A DNA stretch of 64,000 nt from Pseudomonas purpurea. Its GTDB lineage: Bacteria; Pseudomonadota; Gammaproteobacteria; Pseudomonadales; Pseudomonadaceae. The position numbers and the translations under genes are program-made. Below, one piece after another: positions 16,270-26,200 of the stretch. The stretch is from positions 4,294,001 to 4,358,000 of the forward strand of contig NZ_CP150918.1 in NCBI RefSeq assembly GCF_039908635.1, read 5' to 3'. Positions within the stretch are counted from its first letter, which is position 1; each line of letters begins with the position of its first letter. The notes below the pieces were generated by a model, which was given only the letters and a program-made list of their open reading frames with translations, did no database searches and was not told the DNA's origin.

Positions 16270-17622
16270 TCAGACCACCAGCGACAGCAGCAGGATGAAC
16301 CCCAGCGCGACGATGGACAGGATGGTTTCCATGGCCGTCCAGGTCTTGAAGGTTTCGGCCACGGTCATATTGAAATACTGCTTCACCAGCCAGAACCCGG
16401 CATCGTTGACGTGAGACAGAATCAACGAACCCGCGCCTGTCGCCAGCACCAACAGCTCACGATTGACGCCCGGAATCATCCCGACCACCGGCACCACGAT
16501 GCCCGCGCCGGTGATGGTAGCCACGGTTGCCGAACCGGTCGCGATACGAATCACCGCCGCCACCAGCCAGGCCAGCAGGATCGGCGAGATCTGCGCGTTC
16601 ACCGCCATGTGGCCGATCACATCACCCACACCGCTGGTCACCAGCATCTGCTTGAAGCCGCCGCCAGCACCGATGATCAGAATGATCGCCGCCGTGGGTG
16701 CCAGGCTGGCGTCGAGCAACTTGAGGATCTGCTTGGAGCCAATGCCCTGCCGGTGCCCGAAGGTGTAGAGCGACAGCAGCAACGCCAGCAACAGCGCGGT
16801 GATCGGGTGGCCGATCATGTCCATCCAGATGCGGAAGAAATGCCCTTCCGGCAGCGCCACATCGGCGAAGGTCTTGAGCAACATCAGGAACACCGGCAAC
16901 AGCACGGTGATCAACGTGATACTGAAACTCGGCAACGTGTTGGACTGCGGCTCGCGGGCCAACTGATCCACCAGTTCCTGGTTAGGATGGCCCGGGATGT
17001 ACTTGGCGATGAACGTGCCGTAGAGCGGGCCGGCAATAATGGCAGTCGGCAGCGCAACGATCAGGCCATAAAGGATGGTTTTACCGATGTCGGCACCGAA
17101 CACGCCAATGGCCAGCAACGGCCCCGGATGAGGCGGAACCAGGCCATGCACGGCGGACAGACCGGCCAGCAGCGGGATGCCGATCTTGATCAGCGACACA
17201 CCGGTGCGGCGCGCCACAATGAACACCAGCGGAATCAGCAGCACAAAGCCGATTTCAAAGAACAGCGGAATCCCCACCAGGAACGCCGCGAACATCATCG
17301 CCCACTGCACGCGCTCTTTGCCGAAGGCGCGGATCAGGGTCTGGGCGATCTGATCCGCCCCGCCCGACTCGGCCATCATTTTGCCGAGCATGGTGCCCAG
17401 TGCCAGGATGATCCCGACAAAGCCGAGCACACCGCCAAAGCCGTCCTGGAACGCCTTGATGATCTGCCCGACCGGCATGCCCGAAGTCAGCCCGAGGAAA
17501 CCGGCCGCAATAATCAGGGCAATGAAGGGGTGGAACTTGAACCGGGTGATCAGCACGATCAACCCGATGATGGTGACCACTGCATCGAGCAGCAGGAACG
17601 TATCGTGGGCCAAACCAAACAT
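16270..17622 (-). CDS. gntP: Gluconate:H+ symporter, GntP family
   Basis: A 450-aa polytopic membrane protein of the GntP family with about 12-14 helices. Typical segments are LITRFKFHPFIALIIAAGFLGL at the N-terminus, GVSLIKIGIPLLAGLSAVHGL followed by VPPHPGPL (the family signature), and ILLAWLVAAVIRIATGSATVA later. It imports gluconate with protons. It forms the gnt module with gntK upstream on the same strand and the divergent LacI-type regulator gntR. A GntR-like operator and an AACAACAA motif lie before its start, suggesting control by GntR and by Hfq/Crc. Confidence 0.93.
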   Translation of the reverse strand: MFGLAHDTFLLLDAVVTIIGLIVLITRFKFHPFIALIIAAGFLGLTSGMPVGQIIKAFQDGFGGVLGFVGIILALGTMLGKMMAESGGADQIAQTLIRAFGKERVQWAMMFAAFLVGIPLFFEIGFVLLIPLVFIVARRTGVSLIKIGIPLLAGLSAVHGLVPPHPGPLLAIGVFGADIGKTILYGLIVALPTAIIAGPLYGTFIAKYIPGHPNQELVDQLAREPQSNTLPSFSITLITVLLPVFLMLLKTFADVALPEGHFFRIWMDMIGHPITALLLALLLSLYTFGHRQGIGSKQILKLLDASLAPTAAIILIIGAGGGFKQMLVTSGVGDVIGHMAVNAQISPILLAWLVAAVIRIATGSATVATITGAGIVVPVVGMIPGVNRELLVLATGAGSLILSHVNDAGFWLVKQYFNMTVAETFKTWTAMETILSIVALGFILLLSLVV

Positions 17623-17636
17623 GGGGTGTCTCCTGT

Positions 17637-17644
17637 TTGTTGTT
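17637..17644 (-). promoter_or_regulatory. Hfq/Crc-type CA motif (AACAACAA) before gntP
   Basis: The minus-strand leader has AACAACAA just upstream of the AGGAG ribosome-binding site of gntP, fitting the AANAANAA target of Hfq/Crc catabolite repression in Pseudomonas. Confidence 0.6.
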
Positions 17645-17682
17645 CTTATAAAAGCGGGTTTAATTTGACTGCCAACGGGACA

Positions 17683-17696
17683 GCGCTATCTGTAAA
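17683..17696. promoter_or_regulatory. GntR-like operator upstream of gntP (degenerate)
   Basis: The core AGCGCTA followed by TCTGTAA. Relative to the Pseudomonas GntR site ACNAAGNTAGCGCT (read on the other strand), the TAGCGCT half is exact and three positions of the other half differ. Confidence 0.45.
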
Positions 17697-17704
17697 AGCA
17701 CACT

Positions 17705-18238
17705 TCAAACCGGGCATTTCAAACCATGCTCCTGCCACCAGGCATTGGCCAACGCAGCAAGGTGCTGGACACTTTGGGTGCTCGCATCGAGCGCCAGGGT
17801 CAGCGGTTCACCGATGGGGGATTCGAGGGTCGCGAACTGGCTGTCGATCAGCGTCGACGGCATGAAATGCCCCGGACGATGAGCCACACGTTCGGCGGCC
17901 ACGGCTGGCGTCAGTTCCAGAAACACGAAGCCCAGGCCAGGCAAGGCACTGCGCAGGCGTTCGCGGTAGCTGCGTTTAAGTGCAGAACACGTCAGCACCG
18001 GGCGCTGGCCCGTCGCATCGACACGGCGCAATTCATCGCACAGGCTGTCGAGCCAGCCGGCGCGGTCGTTGTCATCCAGGGGAATGCCGGCACTCATCTT
18101 TTCGATATTGGCGGCGGGGTGAAACGTGTCGCCTTCAATGGCCGTCGCGCCGCTGAGCAGGCACAGGGCCTCGCTGACGCTGGACTTGCCGCATCCGGCC
18201 ACGCCCATGATGACCAGGGCGGTGATGGGTTGACTCAT
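17705..18238 (-). CDS. gntK: Gluconokinase
   Basis: A 177-aa P-loop kinase phosphorylating gluconate to 6-phosphogluconate, the entry metabolite of the Entner-Doudoroff pathway encoded later in the window. The Walker A loop GVAGCGKSS is at about residues 12-20, followed by GDTFHPAANIEKMSAGIPLDD (two pieces; the gluconokinase signature), CSALKRSYRERLR, and RPGHFMPSTLIDSQFATLE. MSQPITA is the start closest to the P-loop; five upstream codons are open but unsupported. It is divergent from gntR. Confidence 0.94.
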   Translation of the reverse strand: MSQPITALVIMGVAGCGKSSVSEALCLLSGATAIEGDTFHPAANIEKMSAGIPLDDNDRAGWLDSLCDELRRVDATGQRPVLTCSALKRSYRERLRSALPGLGFVFLELTPAVAAERVAHRPGHFMPSTLIDSQFATLESPIGEPLTLALDASTQSVQHLAALANAWWQEHGLKCPV

Positions 18239-18259
18239 GAAACACCTCAGCACGCAGAC

Positions 18260-18273
18260 AGCGCTACCTTTGC
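18260..18273. promoter_or_regulatory. GntR-like operator upstream of gntK
   Basis: AGCGCTACCTTTGC. On the opposite strand it reads GCAAAGGTAGCGCT, one mismatch from the GntR consensus ACNAAGNTAGCGCT. It lies 22 bp before the gntK start. Confidence 0.65.
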
Positions 18274-18410
18274 TCCTTGAAACTCTAGTGCAAAAGCAGA
18301 AATTGCCGACGCCTTCTTGTCATTTTTATGGGTTGGAACGGGTTCTTTCTCAACACCAAAAAGCAGGGATCAGGCACGCCCTGCTCACGCATTTGCAGCT
18401 GCGCCGAGAC

Positions 18411-18424
18411 AGCGCTACCTTAGT
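18411..18424. promoter_or_regulatory. GntR operator upstream of gntR (exact match)
   Basis: AGCGCTACCTTAGT. On the opposite strand it reads ACTAAGGTAGCGCT, an exact match to ACNAAGNTAGCGCT. It lies 30 bp before the gntR start, consistent with autoregulation. Confidence 0.75.
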
Positions 18425-18453
18425 GCCTTGATTTTTGTTTGGCAAGCCGCCCG

Positions 18454-19485
18454 ATGACCTCCTCTAAAAACGATAAAAATACCCGTACCACTGGCCGCCC
18501 TACCCTTAATGAAGTAGCACGCCTGGCCGGTGTCAGCCCGATCACCGCCTCCCGAGCGTTGCGCGGTATCAGCACGGTCGCCACCGAACTGGTGGAGAAA
18601 GTCCAGAAAGCCGCGCTGGAGCTGAACTATGTGGTCAACCCGGCCGCCCGCGCCCTGGCCTCGGCCCAAAGCCACTCGGTGGTCGTGCTGGTGCCGTCGC
18701 TGTCCAACCTGTTGTTCATCGAAACCCTGGAAGCTATTCATCAGGTGCTGCGGCCAAAAGGCTTCGAAGTGCTGATCGGCAACTTCCACTATTCGCGCGA
18801 TGAAGAAGAAAACCTGCTGCGCAACTACATGGCCTATCAGCCTCGCGGCCTGCTGCTGACCGGTTTTGACCGCACGGAAAGCGCTCGACGCATGATCGAG
18901 ACCAGTAACATTCCCTGCGTGTACATGATGGAACTGGACGCTGGCGCCGGGGTGAACTGCGTCGGTTTCTCCCAACTGAGCGCCGGTGAAACGGCCGCCC
19001 GGCATCTGCTCTCACGAGGGCGGCGGCACCTGGCCTACATTGGTGCACAACTGGACCAACGCACGTTGCTGCGCGGCGAAGGCTATCGCCGGGCACTGCA
19101 ACAGGCCGACCTGTACGACCCCGACCTTGAACTGCTGACCCCGCGCCCCTCCTCCGTCGGCCTGGGTGGCGAGTTGTTTCTGCAAATGATGGCCAGCCAT
19201 CCGCAGGTCGACGCGATTTTCTTCGGCAACGACGACCTCGCCCAGGGCGCGCTGCTTGAAGCGATGCGCTGCGGGATCAAGATCCCCGAACAAGTGGCTA
19301 TCCTCGGTTTCAACGACCTGCCCGCCTCGGCTCACATGGTGCCGCGCCTGAGCAGCATCAGCACCCCGCGAGAAGCCATCGGCCGCCGCGCTGCCGAGCA
19401 GATGCTGACCTTGCTGGCCGGCAATAAGGTCGCCCAACCGGTACAGGACATGGGTTTCGAGCTGAAGGTTCGCGAGAGTACCTAG
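18454..19485 (+). CDS. gntR: LacI-family gluconate repressor GntR
   Basis: A 343-aa LacI/GalR-family regulator. The DNA-binding head is GRPTLNEVARLAGVSPITAS followed by RALRG (helix-turn-helix plus hinge entry), then NPAARALASAQSHSVVVLVPSLSN and a ligand domain with FFGNDDLAQGALLEAMRCGIKIPEQVAILGFNDLP (read in pieces). In Pseudomonas GntR represses gntP and itself, and releases DNA with gluconate or 6-phosphogluconate. The ATG was preferred to an upstream TTG. Its own promoter and those of gntK and gntP carry related 14-bp sites. Confidence 0.92.
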   Translation: MTSSKNDKNTRTTGRPTLNEVARLAGVSPITASRALRGISTVATELVEKVQKAALELNYVVNPAARALASAQSHSVVVLVPSLSNLLFIETLEAIHQVLRPKGFEVLIGNFHYSRDEEENLLRNYMAYQPRGLLLTGFDRTESARRMIETSNIPCVYMMELDAGAGVNCVGFSQLSAGETAARHLLSRGRRHLAYIGAQLDQRTLLRGEGYRRALQQADLYDPDLELLTPRPSSVGLGGELFLQMMASHPQVDAIFFGNDDLAQGALLEAMRCGIKIPEQVAILGFNDLPASAHMVPRLSSISTPREAIGRRAAEQMLTLLAGNKVAQPVQDMGFELKVREST

Positions 19486-19524
19486 CATTAACCCCTCAGG
19501 TGCGCGGGGCAATGCCCCCGCGGC

Positions 19525-20410
19525 TCAGGGTTGATTGGCCATCAACTCGACAAACGCGAGGGCGGCTTTCTGCAACGGCTGGTTCTTGAGCCACACCGCG
19601 TGCACGGGCAGCACCAGGCCATTTTCGATGTTCTTGAAACTCAGGCGCTTGAGCCGTCCGGTCGCCAGCAGCGGGCCCTGCCACCGACAACGGGAAATTG
19701 CCCCAGCCGATACCGGCTTCGACCATTTCCAGGGCCATCGCGAGGGTATCGGTACGCCAATGAGACTCGCCAAGCAGCGGCCGGGTTTCGCTGATCGGCA
19801 AATCACGGCTGGCGACGATGATTTGCCGCACTTGCACCAGGTCTTCCAGGTACGGCGCCTCACCCAACGTTTGAAACGCGGCGTTGTCCGGTGAAATGGT
19901 GGCGATCATCCGTTCGGTGCCCACAAACTGAAAACGCTCCAGCACGTTCACGCTCAACCCGGCGAACGCCAGGCAAACGCTGACGCGAGCGCTGTGCAAC
20001 AACTGCAACACATCGTCCTGCGGCGCACTGAGCACTTCGATATCGAGCAAGGGGTAACGCTCGGCGAGGTGCTTGATTGCCGCCAGCAATGGCGTCTTGT
20101 CGAGGTCAGCCACCACACCGATCGACAGTCTGCTTTCCAGCCCCAAGGACAACTCCACGGCATGCACTTGCAGTTGTTTGAGTTGCTCGGCGATCAACCG
20201 TGCATGGGGCACCAATGCGCTGGCCATCGCCGTCGGCACCGGCTCGCGATGGCTGCGGTCGAACAGCGGGTAACCCAGTTCAGCCTCAAGGTTGGCAATC
20301 CCCATGCTGACGGCCGAAGGCACCTTGCCCAATGACCGGGCGGCCGCTGAAAACGAACCGCGCTCGATCACGGCGAGGAACAAGTGGATGTTGTCGCTGG
20401 AAAAGCTCAT
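19525..20410 (-). pseudogene. LysR-family regulator of the second PACE pump, frameshifted
   Basis: Reads as a 294-aa LysR regulator if one base is removed. Frame 1 supplies the helix-turn-helix (FLAVIERGSFSAAARSLGKV, PSAVSMGIANLEAELGYPLF) and most of the effector domain through GIGWGNFPLSVAGP. The next frame supplies the proper end GPLLATGRLKRLSFKNIENG to ALAFVELMANQP. The break is one extra base in GGGCCC at 19673-19678. Divergent from the PACE gene by 132 bp, so by analogy with the pair at 5 kb it should control that pump. The lesion resembles those in fadD2 and edd and may be a sequencing error; if real, the regulator loses its last 50 or so residues. Confidence 0.85.
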
Positions 20411-20542
20411 GCACCTACCTATCAATAAAACTGACATCTACTGACTTTTTCTATCAGCCCTATTGAAGCTATCTTTCGCCGCCTTCGCCAGCCCCCCTCA
20501 ACAAATCGCTGGCGCCCAATGCATTCCGAAAGAGGAACCCCC

Positions 20543-20974
20543 ATGCAAGGCGTGAAACGCAAACTGGTCTATGTCTCGTTGTACGAAATCATCGGCATGA
20601 CCTTCTCCGCCCTCGGCCTGGCGTTGCTGTCAGGCACGGCGCCCAGCAGCACCGGTCCCTTGGCGGTGATCATCACTACCATCGCCGTGACCTGGAACTT
20701 CATTTACACCTTACTGTTCGAGCGCTGGGAAAGTCGCCAGGTGTCGCGCACCCGCACCGTCAAGCGCCGCATTGCTCACGCGGTCGGTTTCCAATTGACG
20801 CTGGTCGTGTTCCTGATCCCGCTGATCGCCTGGTGGATGAACATCAGTCTGGTGCAGGCGTTTCTGCTGGACCTGGCGCTGATCGTCTTCATTCCCTGCT
20901 ACACCTTTGCCTTCAACTGGCTGTTCGACCGCACCTTCGGTCTACCAGCCTCAGCGCTGCCGGACCCGGCCTGA
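20543..20974 (+). CDS. Second PACE-family efflux transporter
   Basis: A 143-aa four-helix membrane protein, the same length as the pump at 4.9-5.4 kb. Shared landmarks are RKLVYVSLYEIIGMTFSALGL in helix 1 (Glu conserved), IAVTWNFIYTLLFERWESRQ (Trp-Asn pair), HAVGFQLTLVVFLIPLIAWWMN, and FAFNWLFDRTFGLP at the end. Its sequence differs clearly from the first copy, so the two are divergent paralogues rather than a recent duplication and may have different substrates. The start follows an AGAGGAA site. It is divergent from a LysR gene. Confidence 0.92.
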   Translation: MQGVKRKLVYVSLYEIIGMTFSALGLALLSGTAPSSTGPLAVIITTIAVTWNFIYTLLFERWESRQVSRTRTVKRRIAHAVGFQLTLVVFLIPLIAWWMNISLVQAFLLDLALIVFIPCYTFAFNWLFDRTFGLPASALPDPA

Positions 20975-21166
20975 GCAGCGTATAGACTGATCGGCCTCGC
21001 CCCTGACTGACCCAGAAGGTTTAAGTGCCGAACTCGCCTACGGATCTCCCCCCACTGATCCCAAGACACTTCCCACACACCAGACAGAAACGCTTGCCAT
21101 CAATTCCTGTGCATTTGCCGTAGTTTTTTTGGAGCTGGTTTTTTTAAGCCCAAGGAGTCGAAAGCG

Positions 21167-23074
21167 ATGCACACAGAACTGCAAAAACAGCAGCGACTGC
21201 TCTCATCCTGGAGCGAAGCCCTCGGCACCGAGGCCTTCACCTCACACACCATCACCCTCGGTCATTTGCTCGACACCTTCGAACAGGCCGCTCAACAAAG
21301 CTTCCAGCGGCTGTTGCAGGCACTGCTCCGTGAAGGGCTGCTGGACCTCAACAGGCTGGAACCCGATGGTTCGCATCATTGGCTGACATTGCCCGATGGT
21401 GCCCGTCTGTGTTTCTCACACCTCATCCCCACAAGAATGGGCAGTTGGGACATCCAGGGCAGCATCACGCTGCATCGTCAGGGACATGACCCGCAAAAGC
21501 TGCTGTTCCCCTCCCGGCTGCTGACGTTGCTTGGCCCTTTGCTTGAGCCTCCACCCTCTATGGAAGTCGAACAGCGCCTGGTGCTTGAACTCGATGACAG
21601 CCTCGCTAATGCCACACTCTGCCAGGCCTTTCACCTTGGCTGGAGCCAGCACCTGCGCGAACTCGCCAAACGTGAGGGAAGCACCACGCTGCTCGCCTGG
21701 CTCAGAACCACCCGCGCAATCGTGAACCCCACCGCGTTACTGGAACAATGGGGTGCCCAAGGTCATCCGTGGCACCCTGATTTCAAGACCAAACTGGGCC
21801 TGAACACTACACAGGTCATCGCCCTTTCACCTGAGTTCAAGGCTCGTGTCCCCGTGCGCCTCTGTGCCCTGCATCGACACATCGCCCATGTCGAAATGCT
21901 GGAAAACACCCAGGATTACGTGAGTGAGTGGCAAGCGCACTTTCCGTTGGCGACTGAACAACTGATTGAGCATTTGTGTGAACGTGGCCTGAGCCCTGCG
22001 AACTATCTGCCCATCCCCGTCCATCCCTGGCAGGCCGATGAACTGCTGCCCAACGAATTCGCTCAAGAAATCACCGACAACTTACTAGTGATGACCAGGA
22101 TCGTCGCCTTCAGCGGTCACCCCACCCTCTCCTTCCGAACACTGATGCCGGGCGGCAATGCGGGCTCGCCGATGGTCAAACTCCCCGTGGCGCTTCGCCT
22201 GACCAGCGTACAACGCACCCTGTCACCCCGCTCGGCGCGCATGGGGCCCAGGGTCAGTGCCTTGCTGCTGAAAATACTTGAGCAAGAACCCGATATCCGC
22301 AAACGCCTGAGCATCCTTCCCGAGCGCATCGGCCTGCATTACTCATCGCAACCTGCGGATGACCCGCGCGCCCGGCACCTGGCCGCGCTGTTTCGAGACA
22401 ACCCGCTGAGCCTGCTACATCCCGACGAAATGGCCGTGCCTGTAAGCAGCCTGTTTTCTCTCGACGAGTACGGGCAGCCGTTGTTGCGCCAGTGGGTGGC
22501 GCAGGCCGAAGGCACTCATGACCAGCCCGCCATGCTGCGTTTTTTCCAGGACTATCTATCGATTGCCGTCCCAAGCCTGCTCGGCCTGTACCTGCTGTAT
22601 GGCGTGGCACTGGAGGCCCATCAGCAGAACAGCTTCATGGTCATGGACGCGTCCGGGCGCCTGGATCGTTTGCTGATCCGCGACTTCGGCGACATCCGGA
22701 TCCAACGCCAGACTTTGCACCACCAAGGCCTGGACCTGCTGTTGCATGACCCGCTGATGACCCTTTATGACGACGCCGGTTTTGTGCGCGACAAGCTCTT
22801 GCACACCACGTTCATGTGTCATCTGGGCGAGCTGGTTTTGCTGTGCAGCCGCCACTGGGATCAGCCCGAAGGTCCCTTGTGGGATTTGCTGGCCGCCCAG
22901 GTCCGCGCCTGCTTCGACACCTTGCGTGATCGGGTGGACCCACAACGCTGGCATACCGAACGTGCAGCGTTGCTTGAAGAAGACTGGCCGGCCAAATCAT
23001 TCATGCGCATGCGTTTACTCGACAGTGCTGTCGATATTGTCGGCCGCGTGAATAATCCGTTGCGCATTGCTTGA
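21167..23074 (+). CDS. IucA/IucC-family NIS siderophore synthetase (orphan)
   Basis: A 635-aa NRPS-independent siderophore (NIS) synthetase homologue, which would adenylate a carboxylic acid (citrate or a derivative) and join it to an amine or hydroxylamine. The ATP and substrate motifs are intact: GHPWHPDFKTKLGL (about 201-214), PVHPWQ, the S-x-R-T motif in PTLSFRTLMPGG, KLPVALRLTSVQRTLSP, EAHQQNS, and RDFGDIRI. The end is PAKSFMRMRLLDS. The start has an AAGGAG site. No other siderophore gene, transporter, receptor or evident Fur box is nearby. It could complete a pathway encoded elsewhere or condense a non-siderophore product. Confidence 0.87.
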   Translation: MHTELQKQQRLLSSWSEALGTEAFTSHTITLGHLLDTFEQAAQQSFQRLLQALLREGLLDLNRLEPDGSHHWLTLPDGARLCFSHLIPTRMGSWDIQGSITLHRQGHDPQKLLFPSRLLTLLGPLLEPPPSMEVEQRLVLELDDSLANATLCQAFHLGWSQHLRELAKREGSTTLLAWLRTTRAIVNPTALLEQWGAQGHPWHPDFKTKLGLNTTQVIALSPEFKARVPVRLCALHRHIAHVEMLENTQDYVSEWQAHFPLATEQLIEHLCERGLSPANYLPIPVHPWQADELLPNEFAQEITDNLLVMTRIVAFSGHPTLSFRTLMPGGNAGSPMVKLPVALRLTSVQRTLSPRSARMGPRVSALLLKILEQEPDIRKRLSILPERIGLHYSSQPADDPRARHLAALFRDNPLSLLHPDEMAVPVSSLFSLDEYGQPLLRQWVAQAEGTHDQPAMLRFFQDYLSIAVPSLLGLYLLYGVALEAHQQNSFMVMDASGRLDRLLIRDFGDIRIQRQTLHHQGLDLLLHDPLMTLYDDAGFVRDKLLHTTFMCHLGELVLLCSRHWDQPEGPLWDLLAAQVRACFDTLRDRVDPQRWHTERAALLEEDWPAKSFMRMRLLDSAVDIVGRVNNPLRIA

Positions 23075-23259
23075 GTTTGCCGACACGGGCAGTGTTGATC
23101 CAAGTACACCCGCGCTGACAACTACGATGCGTCACCCTACATTCATAATCACAACTAAAACCCTGCTGATGAAACACTAAAACTCAATTGCAATTTCAAT
23201 ATTCATGCATCAACCCATAGGCTACCCATCCACTTCAACACACCCAAGGTTATTGCAGG

Positions 23260-26200
23260 ATGCAAAACTCTCTACCACTGTTAAAGGGCAATGCCTTACA
23301 CATCAAGAACAACCTGCCTCATTGGAGCAAAGGATTGCCCCCTAGGGAGCGCACTCGGCTAGCCGCTTACAAATTCGCCCTGCCTCTCTGGCACAAAAGC
23401 GCAACAGATGAACAACTGGACAAGTTAAAGACTGCTCATGCCAACAACCAGAACTCAAGAAATGCTATAGAAGCACTTGTCGATGACGTCGACACGTTTG
23501 CAATACCGTTGCTCATCCATGCACTGGCCCGCACATTCAACCTGACTGTTACCGAGGAGCAACTCAAGCACCAAAACAAACTGACAGTACGACTGTATAC
23601 AAAGGTCGGCACGTTGGTCACTGGAACAAAAAGCCGGGCATGCAGCCTGCTGGAAGCGGCCAAGCATAACTTCGCCTCATCTGAAGCTGACGCCGATGCA
23701 TTCGAGAGTTACTCGGGCTTGTACCTGGCGACAGAAAAAGGGGTAACACAGCAGTCGATCCCCATTACCGAACTCGTCAAGTTGTGCAGAACACTGGATA
23801 TCGGTGGTCGCTACCAGACTTACCTGCGAAACATCCTGACCCCGGATGACCCGACCGCCCACCTTAAAGTAAGAACGCAGGTCGAGTGGCAGTACCAAAG
23901 CGCACTGAAACTCGCCCTTCAAGTTGCACACATCAAAAAGAACATTAGTCCAGGCGCCTACAACAGGTTGCACAGTGCCTGGTCCTCTGACAGTGCAACT
24001 GCCTCGCCGCTGCGTTATCGGCACTTGACCATGCTTGATTGCGACCTGATCAATCCGCTGCTGATTTATCCGTACCCCAACCACCCCACCCAATCGGCCA
24101 CGGTCGTGGTTTATCTGCCTGACGATCCCTTGCACCCGCTAAAGGAATACAACAACGCCAGCGCGTTCGAAGCTGATCTTTCGCAAAGACTGCGCGCTGA
24201 AGACTATCGAACGTTCTTTCGTCACTTTGTCGCCCAGCAGGATGAAGTGACGTTCTTTTCCAGTTTGAAGCGCAGTTTGCCCAGTACCGGACACCCGCAC
24301 CTGGACCTGGTGGAAGTTCATATTCCAGAAAACATTGGCTACGCCCTGTACCGGCGCCAGGTTCAAAAAATCTATAACGATGCATCCTTCCATGTCATTA
24401 CCACTGCGCAGGCAGATGCAACTGCCCGCTGGGAACGATGGACCCATTACATGACCCTGGGCCTGGACCTGCTTAACTTCGTCAGTATGTTTGTGCCTGT
24501 CCTGGGGGAAATCATGCTGAGCGTCACGGCGGCGCAATTGATGACCGAGGTGTTCGAAGCCATTGAACAATGGGAGGACGGTGATACCGCGCAAGCATGG
24601 GGGCACTTGATCGGGGTCGTCGATAATCTGGCAGTCATGGGAATGATCGGTGCAGGCGCAGGAGCCTTCATCGGTACGCTGAAACCTTCGTCCTTCGTCG
24701 AGGGGCTGCGACCGGTGAAGGTGCCCGATGGCTCGACGAAACTATGGAAGCCCGATCTAAAGCCCTACGAGCAAGCACTGAAACTGCCTGAAGGCTCGAA
24801 ACCCGACGCCTTGGGCCTCCATTGGCAGCAGGACAAAACGTATCTGCCACTGAACAACACACACTATGAGGTCCGGCTTGATCCAGAGCGCAACACGGGA
24901 GCGATCACCCATCCGACACGCGCCAACGCCTTTTCGCCCTCACTCAAACATAACGGCGCCGGTGGCTGGGTTCACGAACTGGAAAAACCGCTGGAATGGC
25001 AAGGCCCCAAACTGATGCGACGCATCGGCCATTCGGTCGACGCCTTCAGCGATGCACAACTGGGGCAGATTCGTCGCGTCAGCGCCCTCGACGAAAATCT
25101 CTTGCGCACCATGTACGTCGACAATTTGCGACCAGCCGCTTCGCTGGCCGACACCATCAAGCGCTTTAACCTGCATGAAACCCTTGAAGATCTGATCCCG
25201 AAAATGCGCGCCGGCAAGCCGCTTGAGCCTGGAACCTACCCGGTTTCATTCGTCACAGAACAGCCTCGTTGGCCAGTCTCGCTTTACCTCAAGGTCTACG
25301 AGGGCCCGACTCTCAGCGCAAGCTTTACCGAATACGGTGCCGGACGCACCCCCAATGCCCGAGGGGTGGAGCTGACCCGTACAGAGATCAACAACGGAGC
25401 ACTACCCGACCGAGTGCTGGAGCAACTCAACGAGGCGCAGGTTCATCAACTTCTGGGGGAGGGCATTTCGACCCGCAAAGAAGTCCGGCTACAAGCACTT
25501 CGCGATCAGTTCGCCGATTACGCCTCAGAAAGAAAACCGGCCATTTTCGAGAACCTCTACCGCGAAAGCGAAATCGTAGGCCATCCTCAAGTTCAACAAC
25601 TGCAACGCCAGTATCCAGGGCTCCCCAACAGCGCGGCCCAAGAGCTGCTGAGCAGGGCAAGTACCGAAGAACTCAACACCTGGCGCGACAGCGGTCGGCT
25701 GTCCATGCGACTGGAAGAAGCAGCCCAGTGGCACCTGCGACAAACCCGGGTTTGCCGCGCCTATGAAGGTCTCTACCTGGACGCAATGGCCAGCCAGGAT
25801 TGCGAGTTGTTGACCTTGCGTACCCTGGAAAAACTCCCCGGCTGGTCTGATGACCTGCGCCTCGAAATCCGGGCTGACGCCTTCGATGGAGAACGGCTCA
25901 ACAGCATTGGAAATGAGCACGCCAGCGTGCAAAAAAGGCTGGTCAAGCAAGGCAGTCAATACACCACCCATGACGCCGAGGGCAATGATCTGCACGGCAA
26001 AGACGACCTGTTCAACTCGATCCAGCATGCCCTGTCCGATGCCGAACGCCTGCGGTTGGGTCTGCCGTCCCCAAACCAGGGGCCACAGTTGAAGCTCAAA
26101 ATCCAGGAACATGCCTTGTCGCGTACAGAGCTGTGGGAAGTGCTGTTCCATAGCGGGCCCAAGAAACCGCACTACGACCCATCGTTCATGCGCTTGCGGG

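Noticed and set aside
16156..17865. 569-codon open frame opposite gntP
   Set aside because: Composition (runs of His, Gln, Arg, Asp) is typical of an antisense shadow; gntP on the other strand has full family motifs.
20411..20542. Direct repeat CTGAC-ATCTA-CTGAC in the second LysR/PACE gap as an operator
   Set aside because: No inverted T-N11-A structure could be settled by eye; too weak to list as a feature.
23075..23259. NIS synthetase, effector and 169-aa genes as one certain operon
   Set aside because: Gaps of 185 and 179 bp, the first AT-rich and promoter-like, leave joint transcription unproven.
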